Of a stretch of DNA of 64,000 nt, positions 41,368 through 49,930 are shown in pieces. Position 1 is the stretch's first letter. Every line of letters starts with the position of its first letter. Under the pieces are notes generated by a model. That model ran no database searches and was not told the origin of the DNA. It was given only the letters and a program-made list of their open reading frames with translations. The stretch is taken from NCBI RefSeq assembly GCF_017639205.1, contig NZ_CP071139.1, forward strand, positions 4,589,001 to 4,653,000. Reading direction: 5' to 3'. The DNA is from Streptomyces nojiriensis (GTDB taxonomy: Bacteria; Actinomycetota; Actinomycetes; Streptomycetales; Streptomycetaceae). The position numbers and the translations under genes are program-made.

Positions 41368-43119
41368 CTAGACGGCGGGCTGGAGCGGGGCCTCCCACAC
41401 CACGGTGGTCCCGCCGCCGTCCTCGCCGAGGCCCGGGCCGTAAGAGCTCGCGCCGCCCAGCGACTCGGCCCGTCGGCGCAGGTTCCGCAACCCGCTGCGG
41501 CGACCGCCCTCCGGGATGCCCACCCCGTCGTCGGCGACCTCGAGCCGGACGCCGGGCCGACCGTCGGCGAGCGTGATGGTGGAGTCGACGACCACCTCGA
41601 TCCGGGTCGCCTCGGCGTGACGGAAGGCGTTGGACAGGGCCTCCCGCAGCGCGGCGATCAGGTTCTTGCCCACCAACTCACCGACGACCGTGTCGACCGG
41701 GCCGAGGAAGCGGTGCGCGGGCTTGAAGCCCAGGGGCACCGCGGCCATGTTGATCTCCCGCAGCACCCGGGTGCGCAACCCGGACGGAGCCTCCGCCGGA
41801 CCCTGTTGGAGGGCGAAGATCGCGGTGCGGATCTCCTGGATCGTCACGTCCAGCTCGTCCACGGCCTTGCCCACGCCGTCCCGCACCTCGGGGACGATGG
41901 ACCGGCGCTGGGCGCCCTCCAGCATCAGCCCGGTGGCGAAGAGCCGCTGGATGACCAGGTCGTGCAAGTCGCGGGCGATCCGGTCGCGGTCCTCGAACAC
42001 CGCCAGGCGCTCACGGTCGCGCTGCGCCTCGGCCATCATCAGGGCGAGCGCCGCCTGCGAGGCGAACTGGGTGGCCAGGGTCCGCTCGGCTTCGGTGAAG
42101 GGACGCCCGCCACGGGCCCGGGGGGTGACCAGCGCGCCCAGCACCCGCCCGCCGCTCTGCAGCGGCAGCAGCATGCACGGGCCGTACCGGCTGGTGAGCT
42201 CGCTGGTCGTGCGGGGGTCGGACGCGGCGTCGTCCACGAAGACCGGCTCGCCCTCCAGCAGCCGGTCCACCACCGGGCTCTCGGCCGGGATCACCACACC
42301 GATCGAGGTGGCAGGGTTCTCGGAGGAGACCGCGACGATCTCCATGCCACCCTCCTCGGCCGGCAGCATGACGATCCCGGCGGCGGAGTCGGCCAGCCGA
42401 CGGGCCTGTTCGGCGACCACCGCGAGCGCGTCGTCCGCGTCCCCGCCGGACAGGAGGGCGGTGGTGACGGCCACCGAGCCGTCGATCCAGCGCTCGCGCT
42501 GCGTGGCGGCCTCGTACAGCCGGGCGTTGCCGATGGCGATGCCCGCCTCGGTGGCCAGTACCCGGACCATGTGGACGTCGTAGTCGTTGAACTCGCCGCC
42601 GCCGTTCTTCTCGGCGAGGTAGAGATTGCCGAAGATCTCTCCCTGCACCCGGATCGGCACTCCGAGGAAGGTCTTCATGGGCGGGTGGTGCGGCGGGAAC
42701 CCCGCCGAGCGCGGGTCCTTCGTCAGATCGGCGAGCCGCACCGTGTCGGGGTGCGAGATCAGCGCTCCGATCAGGCCCCGTTCCCCGTCGGGGCGGTGCC
42801 CGATCTTCCGGGCCTGTGCGGAGCCGATCCCATGGGTGACGAAGTCCGAGAGCCCGCGGCCCTCCGTGTCGACGACACCGATCGCCGCGTAGCGTGCGTC
42901 CGCGAGCTCGGCCGCGGTCTCGCAGATGCGGTCCAGCGTGGAGTGCAGCTCGAGCCCGGTCCCGACCGACCTCATGGCCTCCAGCAGTTGCGGTACACGG
43001 GCCGTGAGCTCGGTGGACAGGCCGTGCAGGCTCCTGGTGGCCTGGGCGGCGGCCACCAGCGGATCCGGTGATGGACCCGGTGGGGGATCAGGTGATTCCT
43101 GCGACTCCTGCGCTGACAT
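41368..43119 (-). CDS. DevS/DosT-like GAF sensor histidine kinase
   Basis: 583 residues: two GAF domains (about 50-200 and 215-365), then HisKA_3 with phosphoacceptor His386 (ARDLHDLVIQ) and HATPase (about 475-580, N box EALSNAFRH, G1 box VADDGVG). The first GAF carries HHPPMKTFLGVPIRV; the same motif holds the haem-binding His of mycobacterial DevS/DosT as I recall. It starts 21 bp after cydCD on the same strand, so it probably belongs to the cyd operon. No response regulator is adjacent. Oxygen or redox sensing is inferred. Confidence 0.85.
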   Translation of the reverse strand: MSAQESQESPDPPPGPSPDPLVAAAQATRSLHGLSTELTARVPQLLEAMRSVGTGLELHSTLDRICETAAELADARYAAIGVVDTEGRGLSDFVTHGIGSAQARKIGHRPDGERGLIGALISHPDTVRLADLTKDPRSAGFPPHHPPMKTFLGVPIRVQGEIFGNLYLAEKNGGGEFNDYDVHMVRVLATEAGIAIGNARLYEAATQRERWIDGSVAVTTALLSGGDADDALAVVAEQARRLADSAAGIVMLPAEEGGMEIVAVSSENPATSIGVVIPAESPVVDRLLEGEPVFVDDAASDPRTTSELTSRYGPCMLLPLQSGGRVLGALVTPRARGGRPFTEAERTLATQFASQAALALMMAEAQRDRERLAVFEDRDRIARDLHDLVIQRLFATGLMLEGAQRRSIVPEVRDGVGKAVDELDVTIQEIRTAIFALQQGPAEAPSGLRTRVLREINMAAVPLGFKPAHRFLGPVDTVVGELVGKNLIAALREALSNAFRHAEATRIEVVVDSTITLADGRPGVRLEVADDGVGIPEGGRRSGLRNLRRRAESLGGASSYGPGLGEDGGGTTVVWEAPLQPAV

Positions 43120-43140
43120 GGTCCTGAGAGTAGTTAGTCC

Positions 43141-46100
43141 CTATTGGCGGGGAAAGTTAGCCAAAGTTCCGTCCGTTGCCCTTTCGCGCTCCAGCAGTCG
43201 CCGCAGCGGTCCCTCGGCGGCGGCCAGCTCGGCGTACGGGCCGCGCTGCACGACCTCACCGTGGTCCAGCACGAGCACCTCGTCGACCGCCTCCAGGCCG
43301 GCCAGCCGGTGCGTGATCAGCACGGTGGTCCGGCCCTCGGTAGCGGCCAGCAGATCCGCCGTCAGGGCGTCCGCCGTGGCCAGGTCCAGATGCTCGGCCG
43401 GCTCGTCCAGGACCAGCACGGGGAAGTCCGCGAGCAGCGCCCGGGCCAGGGCCAGCCGCTGTCGCTGACCACCCGAGATCCGCTCGCCGTGCTCGCCGAC
43501 CAGCGTGTCCAGCCCGTCCGGGAGGCCGTCGGCCCACTCCAGCAGCCGGGCCCCGGCCAGCGCCTGCCGCAGCTGCTCCTCGCTCGCCCCGGTCCGGGCC
43601 AGACGCAGGTTCTCCCGTACCGAGCTGTCGAAGATGTGCGCGTCCTGGGCGCACAGGCCCACGAGGGCCCGTACGGCGTCGCCGTCGAGCGTGCGCGCGT
43701 CGCTCCCGCCCAGGCCGTACGCGCCTTCGGCCGGGTCCAGGAACCGGAGGAGGACCTGGGCCAGGGTGGTCTTGCCGGACCCCGAGGGACCCACGACGGC
43801 GATGCGCCGGCCGGCCTCCAGGGTCAGGTCCACGTCCCGCAGCGCGGCACGCTCCTGGCCGGGGTGGCGGGCGGTGAGCCCCGTCAGCCGCAGCGGGAAC
43901 GGCGAAGCGGGGGCCGCGGCGGGCTGCTCCGGCTCGGTGACCGGGACCGGCGCGTCGATGACCTCGTAGACCCGCTCGGCGCTACGGCGCACCCGCTGGC
44001 GGTACTGGACGGCGAGCGGAAGTCCGCTCACCGCCTCGAAGGCGGCCAGCGGCGTCAGGACCGCGACGGCCATGGCCACCCCGGACAGCCGTCCGTCGTG
44101 GACGGCGTTCGCGGCAACGGCCGCGGCGGCCACGACGGTGAGCCCGCACACCAGGGCCGACAGGCCGCCGCCCAGCCCGGCCGCGGCCGAGCCCCGCGCG
44201 GCGATGCGCGTCAGCAGGGCGTCGCTCCGGCGCGTCCGGCCCTTGCGGTCCTCCAGCGCTCCGGCCACGGTGAGCTCCGCGGTCCCGGTGAGCAGATCGG
44301 CCACGCGGGTGGCGAGTTCGCCCCGGGCGGGCGCGAGCCTCCGCTCCGCGCGGCGGGCGCAGGCGCCGCTGACCAGCGGTACCGCGACACCGGCGGCGAG
44401 CAGCCCGACGGCGAGTACGGCTCCGGCCTCGGGCAGCAGCCATGCGGTGAAGGCGACCGAGCCCGTTCCGACGAGCACGGCCGTACCGACGGGCAGCAGC
44501 CAGCGCAGCCAGTAGTCCTGCAGTGTGTCGGTGTCGGCCACCAGCCGGGCCAGCAGGTCCCCGCGCCGGTGCTCGCGCAGCCCGGCGGGCGCGATGCGCT
44601 CCAGTCGGCGGTACACGGAGACCCGCAGGTCGGCGAGCATCCGCAGCACGGCGTCGTGCGAGACGAGCCGCTCGGCGTACCGGAAGACGGCGCGGCCCAT
44701 TCCGAAGGCCCGGGTGGCCGTGACGGCCACCATCAGGTAGAGCACGGGCGGCTGCTGCGAGGCCCGCGAGATCAGCCAGCCCGATACGGCCATCAGGCCG
44801 ACGCTGCATCCGACGGCCAGCGCCCCGAGCAACAGTCCGAGCCTGAACCGTCCTTGCCATGCCCGGGCGACCTCCCGCACCCGGCGCAGCGGATCACCGG
44901 CCGCCCCGGAACGGGCCGAACCCGAACCGGCCGGGGCCGAGCCGCCGGTCTCCGACCGCTCGCGCGCCGCACCGAGGATCCACTCCCCGGCGTCCGGGAC
45001 GTGCTCGTCGGCGTCACCGGCCGCACCGGAGGACAGCAGCTCGGCGCCGGCCGGGGAAGCGGCGCGGCGGGGGAGTGTCCCGTCGGCGAGGGACCCCTCG
45101 GGGCCGTCGCCCGCCGCCATCGCCACCACCCGGTCCGCGACGGCGAGCAGCGCCGGCCGGTGCACGACCAGCAGCACGGTCCGCCCCGCGGACAGCCGCC
45201 GGACCGCGTCCACGATCCCCGCCTCGGTCTCGCCGTCCAGCGCCGCCGTCGGCTCGTCCAGCAGCAGCACGGGCCGGTCCGCCAGGAACGCGCGGGCCAG
45301 GGCCAGCCGCTGCCGCTGACCGGCGGACAGTCCCACACCGCCCTCGCCCAGCGGGGTCTGCACCCCGTGCGGCAGCGCGGTCACGAACTCCCAGGCCCCG
45401 GCATCCTTCAACGCCTCGGCCACATCGGCGTCGGAGGCACCCGCGCGGGCCAGCCGTACGTTCTCGGCGATCGTTCCTGCGAACAGGTACGGCCGCTGCG
45501 GCACCCAGGCGACCTGCTGCCGCCACTGCGCCGGCGACAGCTCTGCGAGGTCCACACCCGCGACCCGGACCCGCCCGGCCGTCGGCGTGACAAAGCCCAG
45601 CAGCACCTGGAGCAGCGTGGACTTCCCCGCTCCGCTCGGGCCGGTGAGGGCCACGCACTCCCCCGGTCCGACCGTGAGCGAGACCGGCCGGGGCGAGTCC
45701 TCGCCACGGCCCTCGTAGCGGACCGCGATCCCCTCGATCTCGATCCGCAGGGGAGCGCCTCCCGGCAGCTCGGCCGTACCGGACGTACCGGTGGTGGGGG
45801 TCTCCAGAACCTCGAAGATCTCCTCGGCGGCCGCCAGCCCTTCGGCGGCCGCGTGGTACTGGGCCCCCACCTGCCGCAGCGGCAGGTACGCCTCGGGCGC
45901 CAGGATCAGGATGACCAGCCCGGTGTAGAGGTCCAGTTCGCCGTGGACCAGCCGCATACCGATGGTCACGGCCACCAGGGCCACCGACAGGGTCGCCAGC
46001 AGTTCCAGGGCGAAGGAGGAGAGGAAGGCGATGCGCAGGGTCCGCATCGTCGCGCGCCGGTAGTCATCGGTGATCTTGCGGATCGACTCGGCCTGCGCCT

Positions 46101-46758
46101 TGGCCCGGCCGAAGACCTTCAGCGTGGGAAGCCCGGCGACCACGTCGAGGAAGTGCCCGGAGAGCCGGGACAGCATCCGCCACTGGCGGTCCATCCGGGA
46201 CTGGGTTGCCATGCCGATGAGGATCATGAACACGGGGATCAGGGGCAGCGTCACCACGATGATGGCCGCCGACACCCAGTCCTCTGTGACGACGCGGGCC
46301 AGCACGGCGACCGGCACGACCACCGCGAGCCCGAGCTGGGGCAGGTAGCGGGAGAAGTAGTCGTCGAGCGCGTCCACGCCCCGGGTGGCCAGTGACACCA
46401 GCGATCCGGTGCGCTGTCCGGCCAGCCATCCGGGCCCGAGCTCGGCGGCCCGGTCCAGCAGCCTGCCCCGCAGCTCCGACTTGACCGCCGCGCCCGCCCG
46501 GTGCGCGGCCAGCTCGGTGAGCCAGGCGATCAGCCCGCGCCCGAGCGCCACCGCCGCGAGCAGCAGCAGTGGCGTCCGGAGCGCCTGGCCGTCGAGTCCC
46601 CGTTCGAAGGCGCCGACCACGATCTCGGCGATCAGCATCGCCTGACCGACGACCAGCCCCGCCCCGGCGAGGCCCAGGGCCACCACCGCCCCCAGGAAGA
46701 GGCGGGTGGAACGGGCGTACCGCAGCAGGCGCGGGTCGATCGGTTTCACGTGAAACAT
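43141..46758 (-). CDS. cydCD: CydCD fused ABC transporter
   Basis: 1205 residues containing two complete transmembrane-plus-ATPase halves in one chain: a CydD-like half (about 1-560; Walker A GPSGAGKST, signature LSAGQ, Walker B LLLDEPT) and a CydC-like half (about 640-1205; Walker A GPSGSGKTT, signature ISGGQ, Walker B VLDEPAE). It exports cysteine/glutathione and haem-linked cargo needed to assemble cytochrome bd. The start ATG and codons for MFHVK lie inside parS site 6, so the start is unusual but fits the sequence. Confidence 0.93.
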   Translation of the reverse strand: MFHVKPIDPRLLRYARSTRLFLGAVVALGLAGAGLVVGQAMLIAEIVVGAFERGLDGQALRTPLLLLAAVALGRGLIAWLTELAAHRAGAAVKSELRGRLLDRAAELGPGWLAGQRTGSLVSLATRGVDALDDYFSRYLPQLGLAVVVPVAVLARVVTEDWVSAAIIVVTLPLIPVFMILIGMATQSRMDRQWRMLSRLSGHFLDVVAGLPTLKVFGRAKAQAESIRKITDDYRRATMRTLRIAFLSSFALELLATLSVALVAVTIGMRLVHGELDLYTGLVILILAPEAYLPLRQVGAQYHAAAEGLAAAEEIFEVLETPTTGTSGTAELPGGAPLRIEIEGIAVRYEGRGEDSPRPVSLTVGPGECVALTGPSGAGKSTLLQVLLGFVTPTAGRVRVAGVDLAELSPAQWRQQVAWVPQRPYLFAGTIAENVRLARAGASDADVAEALKDAGAWEFVTALPHGVQTPLGEGGVGLSAGQRQRLALARAFLADRPVLLLDEPTAALDGETEAGIVDAVRRLSAGRTVLLVVHRPALLAVADRVVAMAAGDGPEGSLADGTLPRRAASPAGAELLSSGAAGDADEHVPDAGEWILGAARERSETGGSAPAGSGSARSGAAGDPLRRVREVARAWQGRFRLGLLLGALAVGCSVGLMAVSGWLISRASQQPPVLYLMVAVTATRAFGMGRAVFRYAERLVSHDAVLRMLADLRVSVYRRLERIAPAGLREHRRGDLLARLVADTDTLQDYWLRWLLPVGTAVLVGTGSVAFTAWLLPEAGAVLAVGLLAAGVAVPLVSGACARRAERRLAPARGELATRVADLLTGTAELTVAGALEDRKGRTRRSDALLTRIAARGSAAAGLGGGLSALVCGLTVVAAAAVAANAVHDGRLSGVAMAVAVLTPLAAFEAVSGLPLAVQYRQRVRRSAERVYEVIDAPVPVTEPEQPAAAPASPFPLRLTGLTARHPGQERAALRDVDLTLEAGRRIAVVGPSGSGKTTLAQVLLRFLDPAEGAYGLGGSDARTLDGDAVRALVGLCAQDAHIFDSSVRENLRLARTGASEEQLRQALAGARLLEWADGLPDGLDTLVGEHGERISGGQRQRLALARALLADFPVLVLDEPAEHLDLATADALTADLLAATEGRTTVLITHRLAGLEAVDEVLVLDHGEVVQRGPYAELAAAEGPLRRLLERERATDGTLANFPRQ
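46742..46757. other. parS site 6, overlapping the cydCD start codon
   Basis: The 14-bp core GTTTCACGTGAAAC (46743-46756) is exact; the outer left base is G instead of T. The cydCD ATG (46758-46756) begins inside it, so the site codes for the protein N-terminus MFHVK. Confidence 0.92.
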
Positions 46759-46820
46759 CCCCTCGGGGAGGTCGTCAGCCGGACGGGCGGGTCATACGTC
46801 GCGGGGACTCGGTTCAGGGC

Positions 46821-47822
46821 TCAGTGCACATCGACGATGTGCTGCGTCCCGATCCGCTTGCGGAACACCCAGTACGTCCAGCCCTGGTAGAGCAGTACGA
46901 GCGGGGTGGCCACGGCCGCACACCAGGTCATGATCTTCAGGGTGTACGCGCTGGACGAGGAGTTGGTGACCGTGAGGTTCCAGGCCTCGTTCAGCGAGGA
47001 CGGCATGACGTTCGGGAAGAGCGTGAGGAAGAGCATCGCGACGGCCGCCGCGATGGTCACTCCGGACAGTGCGAACGACCAGCCCTCGCGTCCGGCCAGG
47101 TTGAAGCCGAGGGCCCCGACCAGCGCCAGCACCGCGACGATCATCGCGATCAGGCTCTGGCCGTCGCCGCACGAGACCTGGGTCCAGATCAGGAAGACCA
47201 GGGCCAGCACGGCGGTGACCACGCCCAGCCTGGTCGCCAGCTTCCGCGAGCGGTCCCGGATGTCACCGACGGTCTTGAGCGAGGTGAAGACCGTGCCGTG
47301 GAAGGTGAACAGGGTGAGGGTGACCAGTCCGCCGAGGATCGAGTAGACGTTGAGCAGGTCGAGGAGGGTGCCGACGTACTCCTTGTTCTCGTCGATCTTG
47401 ACGCCGCGCACGATGTTGGCGAAGGCGACGCCCCACAGGAACGCGGGGATCAGCGAGGTCCAGAAGATCGCGTGTTCCCAGTTGGTCTGCCACCGGTCCT
47501 CGGGGCGCTTGTGCCGGTACTCGAAGGCGACGCCACGGATGATGAGGCAGATCAGGATGAGCAGCAGCGGCAGGTAGAAGCCCGAGAAGAGGGTGGCGTA
47601 CCAGTCGGGGAACGCGGCGAAGGTGGCACCGCCCGCGGTGAGCAGCCAGACCTCGTTCCCGTCCCACACGGGCCCGATCGTGTTGATCAGGACCCGCTTC
47701 TCCGTGCGGTCGCGGGCGAGCAGCTTGGTCAGAACGCCGACTCCGAAGTCGAAGCCCTCCAGGAAGAAGTAGCCGGTCCACAGGACGGCGATGAGTACGA
47801 ACCAGACATCGTGGAGTTGCAT
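46821..47822 (-). CDS. cydB: Cytochrome bd ubiquinol/menaquinol oxidase subunit II
   Basis: 333 residues with eight or nine membrane helices and the CydB start FVLIAVLWTGYFFLEGFDFGVG. It partners CydA in the terminal oxidase. It begins 18 bp after cydA and ends 62 bp before cydCD, so the order cydA-cydB-cydCD forms one operon. Streptomyces uses menaquinol as donor. Confidence 0.95.
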   Translation of the reverse strand: MQLHDVWFVLIAVLWTGYFFLEGFDFGVGVLTKLLARDRTEKRVLINTIGPVWDGNEVWLLTAGGATFAAFPDWYATLFSGFYLPLLLILICLIIRGVAFEYRHKRPEDRWQTNWEHAIFWTSLIPAFLWGVAFANIVRGVKIDENKEYVGTLLDLLNVYSILGGLVTLTLFTFHGTVFTSLKTVGDIRDRSRKLATRLGVVTAVLALVFLIWTQVSCGDGQSLIAMIVAVLALVGALGFNLAGREGWSFALSGVTIAAAVAMLFLTLFPNVMPSSLNEAWNLTVTNSSSSAYTLKIMTWCAAVATPLVLLYQGWTYWVFRKRIGTQHIVDVH

Positions 47823-47840
47823 GGTGTGCGCTCCTCGGCC

Positions 47841-49346
47841 TCAGTACGAGAAGGCCATCGGCCGGTCGGGGTTCTTGTCGTCCCCACCGATCTTGGTGGG
47901 TGGGTTGAGGTCTGCCTCGGTGAGTTCGGGCGGGCCGGCCTTGACGTACTTGACGAGGAGCTTGACCTCGATCACGGCGAGCACGGCGTACAGGAGCGTG
48001 AACCCGATCATCGAGGTGAGCACCTCGGCCTGGGACACGTTCGGCGAGACCGCGTCCCTGGTGCGCAGGACTCCGTAGACGACCCAGGGCTGGCGGCCCA
48101 TCTCGGTGAAGATCCAGCCCCAGGAGTTGGCGATGAGCGGGAAGCCCATGGTCCAGAGCGCGACGACCCAGTACAGGTTGGCGAGCTTCGGGCTCAGCGG
48201 CTTCTTGAAGAGCACCAGGTGGGGAACCTCGTCCTCCCCGGTCCGCAGCTCCGCCGGCAGCATGAACCGCTTGCGGGTCAGCCACAGGCCCAGTGCTCCG
48301 ATGCCGAGCGAGGCCATGCCGAAGCCGATCATCCAGCGGAAGCCCCAGTAGGCGACCGGGATGTTGGGCCGGTAGTCGCCGGGACCGAACTTCTCCTGCT
48401 CCGCCTTGTTGACGTCGTTGATGCCCGGGACGAAGGAGGTGAAGTCGTCGTTGGCCAGGAAGGACAGCAGGCCGGGGATCTCTATCGCGACCTTGTTGTG
48501 GCCCTTCTCGACGTCGCCGTAGGCGAAGACCGAGAAGGGAGCCGGCGCCTCGCCGTCCCAGAGCGCCTCGGCGGCGGCCATCTTCATGGGCTGCTGCTTG
48601 AACATCACCTTGCCGAGCAGGTCACCGCTGATCGCGGTACCCATACCGGCGACGATCAGGACGATCAGGCCGAGGCGCAGCGAGCTCCGCATCACGGGGA
48701 CGTGCTTCTTGCGCGCCAGGTGGAAGGCGGAGATTCCCGCCATGAACGCGCCGCCGACCAGGAAGGCGGCCGTGATGGTGTGGAAGAACTGGGTGAGCGC
48801 GGTGTTCTGGGTCAGCACCAGCCAGAAGTCGGTGAGCTCGGCCCGGCCCCGCTCCTCGTTGATGCGGAACCCGACCGGGTGCTGCATCCAGGAGTTGGCC
48901 GCCAGGATGAAATAGGCGGACAGGACGGTGCCCATGGACACCATCCATATGCACGCCAGGTGGATCTTCTTCGGCAGCTTGTCCCAGCCGAAGATCCACA
49001 AACCGATGAAGGTCGACTCGAAGAAGAAGGCGATCAGGGCCTCGAAGGCCAGGGGGGCCCCGAAGATGTCGCCGACGAATCGCGAGTAGTCGGACCAGTT
49101 CATGCCGAACTGGAACTCCTGGACGATGCCGGTGACGACACCCATCGCGATATTGATCAAGAAGAGCTTCCCCCAGAACTTCGTGGCTCTGAGGTACTTC
49201 TCCTTCTCGGTGCGCACCCACGCCGTCTGCAAGCCCGCCGTCAGGGCGGCGAGCGAGATCGTCAGGGGCACGAAGAGGAAGTGGTAGACGGTCGTAATGC
49301 CGAACTGCCATCGCGCCAATGTCTCCGGCGCCAAAGCTAGGTCCAC
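47841..49346 (-). CDS. cydA: Cytochrome bd oxidase subunit I
   Basis: 501 residues, with nine membrane helices. Haem ligands are recognisable: the first-helix His (TTVYHF), a second His (FFHTITAAF) and the axial Met region (FTEMGRQPW). The quinol loop is of the short Q-loop type of Gram-positives. It reduces oxygen to water at high affinity. The GTG start has AAGGAG 8 nt upstream. A Rex-type operator lies about 85 bp upstream (49431). Confidence 0.96.
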   Translation of the reverse strand: MDLALAPETLARWQFGITTVYHFLFVPLTISLAALTAGLQTAWVRTEKEKYLRATKFWGKLFLINIAMGVVTGIVQEFQFGMNWSDYSRFVGDIFGAPLAFEALIAFFFESTFIGLWIFGWDKLPKKIHLACIWMVSMGTVLSAYFILAANSWMQHPVGFRINEERGRAELTDFWLVLTQNTALTQFFHTITAAFLVGGAFMAGISAFHLARKKHVPVMRSSLRLGLIVLIVAGMGTAISGDLLGKVMFKQQPMKMAAAEALWDGEAPAPFSVFAYGDVEKGHNKVAIEIPGLLSFLANDDFTSFVPGINDVNKAEQEKFGPGDYRPNIPVAYWGFRWMIGFGMASLGIGALGLWLTRKRFMLPAELRTGEDEVPHLVLFKKPLSPKLANLYWVVALWTMGFPLIANSWGWIFTEMGRQPWVVYGVLRTRDAVSPNVSQAEVLTSMIGFTLLYAVLAVIEVKLLVKYVKAGPPELTEADLNPPTKIGGDDKNPDRPMAFSY

Positions 49347-49430
49347 GTCGTCTTCTCCTTGTCGTCGCCGTGGTCACAGCCGCAGTCTGCCTGGCGGGTT
49401 CCCTCCATACCGGGAGGAAGCAGGACACGC

Positions 49431-49448
49431 TTGTGAACGCGTTCACAT
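49431..49448 (-). promoter_or_regulatory. Rex operator (ROP) upstream of cydA
   Basis: TTGTGAACGCGTTCACAT matches the Rex consensus TTGTGAAnnnnTTCACAA at 17 of 18 positions. A second, overlapping half site (TTCACATTCACAAG) extends to 49455. In S. coelicolor the NADH-sensing repressor Rex controls the cyd operon through such a site. Confidence 0.85.
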
Positions 49449-49511
49449 TCACAAGCATTATGTCGTACCACTCTCGGCCACCTTCGAGCGGGGTACCCCT
49501 CTAGCCAATTG

Positions 49512-49530
49512 ATTCAACAGATTGTTGAAT
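49512..49530. promoter_or_regulatory. Operator-like palindrome before the cyclophilin-like gene
   Basis: ATTCAAC-AGATT-GTTGAAT: a 7-bp perfect dyad with a 5-nt spacer, AT-rich in a very GC-rich genome, ending 7 bp before the ATG at 49538. It could block translation initiation or transcription; a GntR-type binder is possible. Confidence 0.45.
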
Positions 49531-49537
49531 TCAGCTC

Positions 49538-49906
49538 ATGCAGATACGAATCTCCTGGCCCGCGGGCCAGCTCACCGCAACCCTCGACGAGACCCCGACC
49601 AGCAAGGCGCTGGCCGAGGCCCTTCCGATTTCCGCCTCCGCCAACACGTGGGGCGAGGAGGTCTACTTCGACACCGGAGTCTCCGTCGCCCTGGAGGGCG
49701 ACGCCCAGCAGGTCGTCGCCCCCGGCACGGTCGCGTTCTGGACCGAGGGCGACGCTCTCGCGCTGCCCTACGGCCCCACGCCCATCTCACGCGGAGGCGA
49801 GTGCCGCCTCGCGAGCCCGTGCAACGTGCTCGGCTCGTTCGACGGCGACCCCCGCCTGCTGTCCACCGTCCGCGACGGCGATCCCGTCCGCGTGGAACTC
49901 GCCTGA
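49538..49906 (+). CDS. Cyclophilin-like fold protein (DUF3830)
   Basis: 122 residues, a small beta-barrel protein with the cyclophilin-like signature GTVAFWTEGDALALPYGPTPIS. Relatives form a family related to peptidyl-prolyl isomerases but lacking the catalytic residues. It is convergent with hisC and divergent from the cyd operon. It has no ribosome site worth the name; the palindrome at 49512-49530 sits directly before the start. Function unknown. Confidence 0.8.
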   Translation: MQIRISWPAGQLTATLDETPTSKALAEALPISASANTWGEEVYFDTGVSVALEGDAQQVVAPGTVAFWTEGDALALPYGPTPISRGGECRLASPCNVLGSFDGDPRLLSTVRDGDPVRVELA

Positions 49907-49930
49907 GCCCTACCGCCTGGCGCCTACCGC

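Noticed and set aside
43144..46395. Plus-strand frame of 1083 codons opposite cydCD
   Set aside because: Antisense shadow of the ABC fusion; very low-complexity Gly/Arg/Gln-rich translation with no motif.
46569..49340. Plus-strand frame of 923 codons opposite cydA/cydB
   Set aside because: Antisense shadow; acidic and Gly/Gln-rich throughout, with no family match recognisable, whereas the minus strand encodes clear CydA and CydB.
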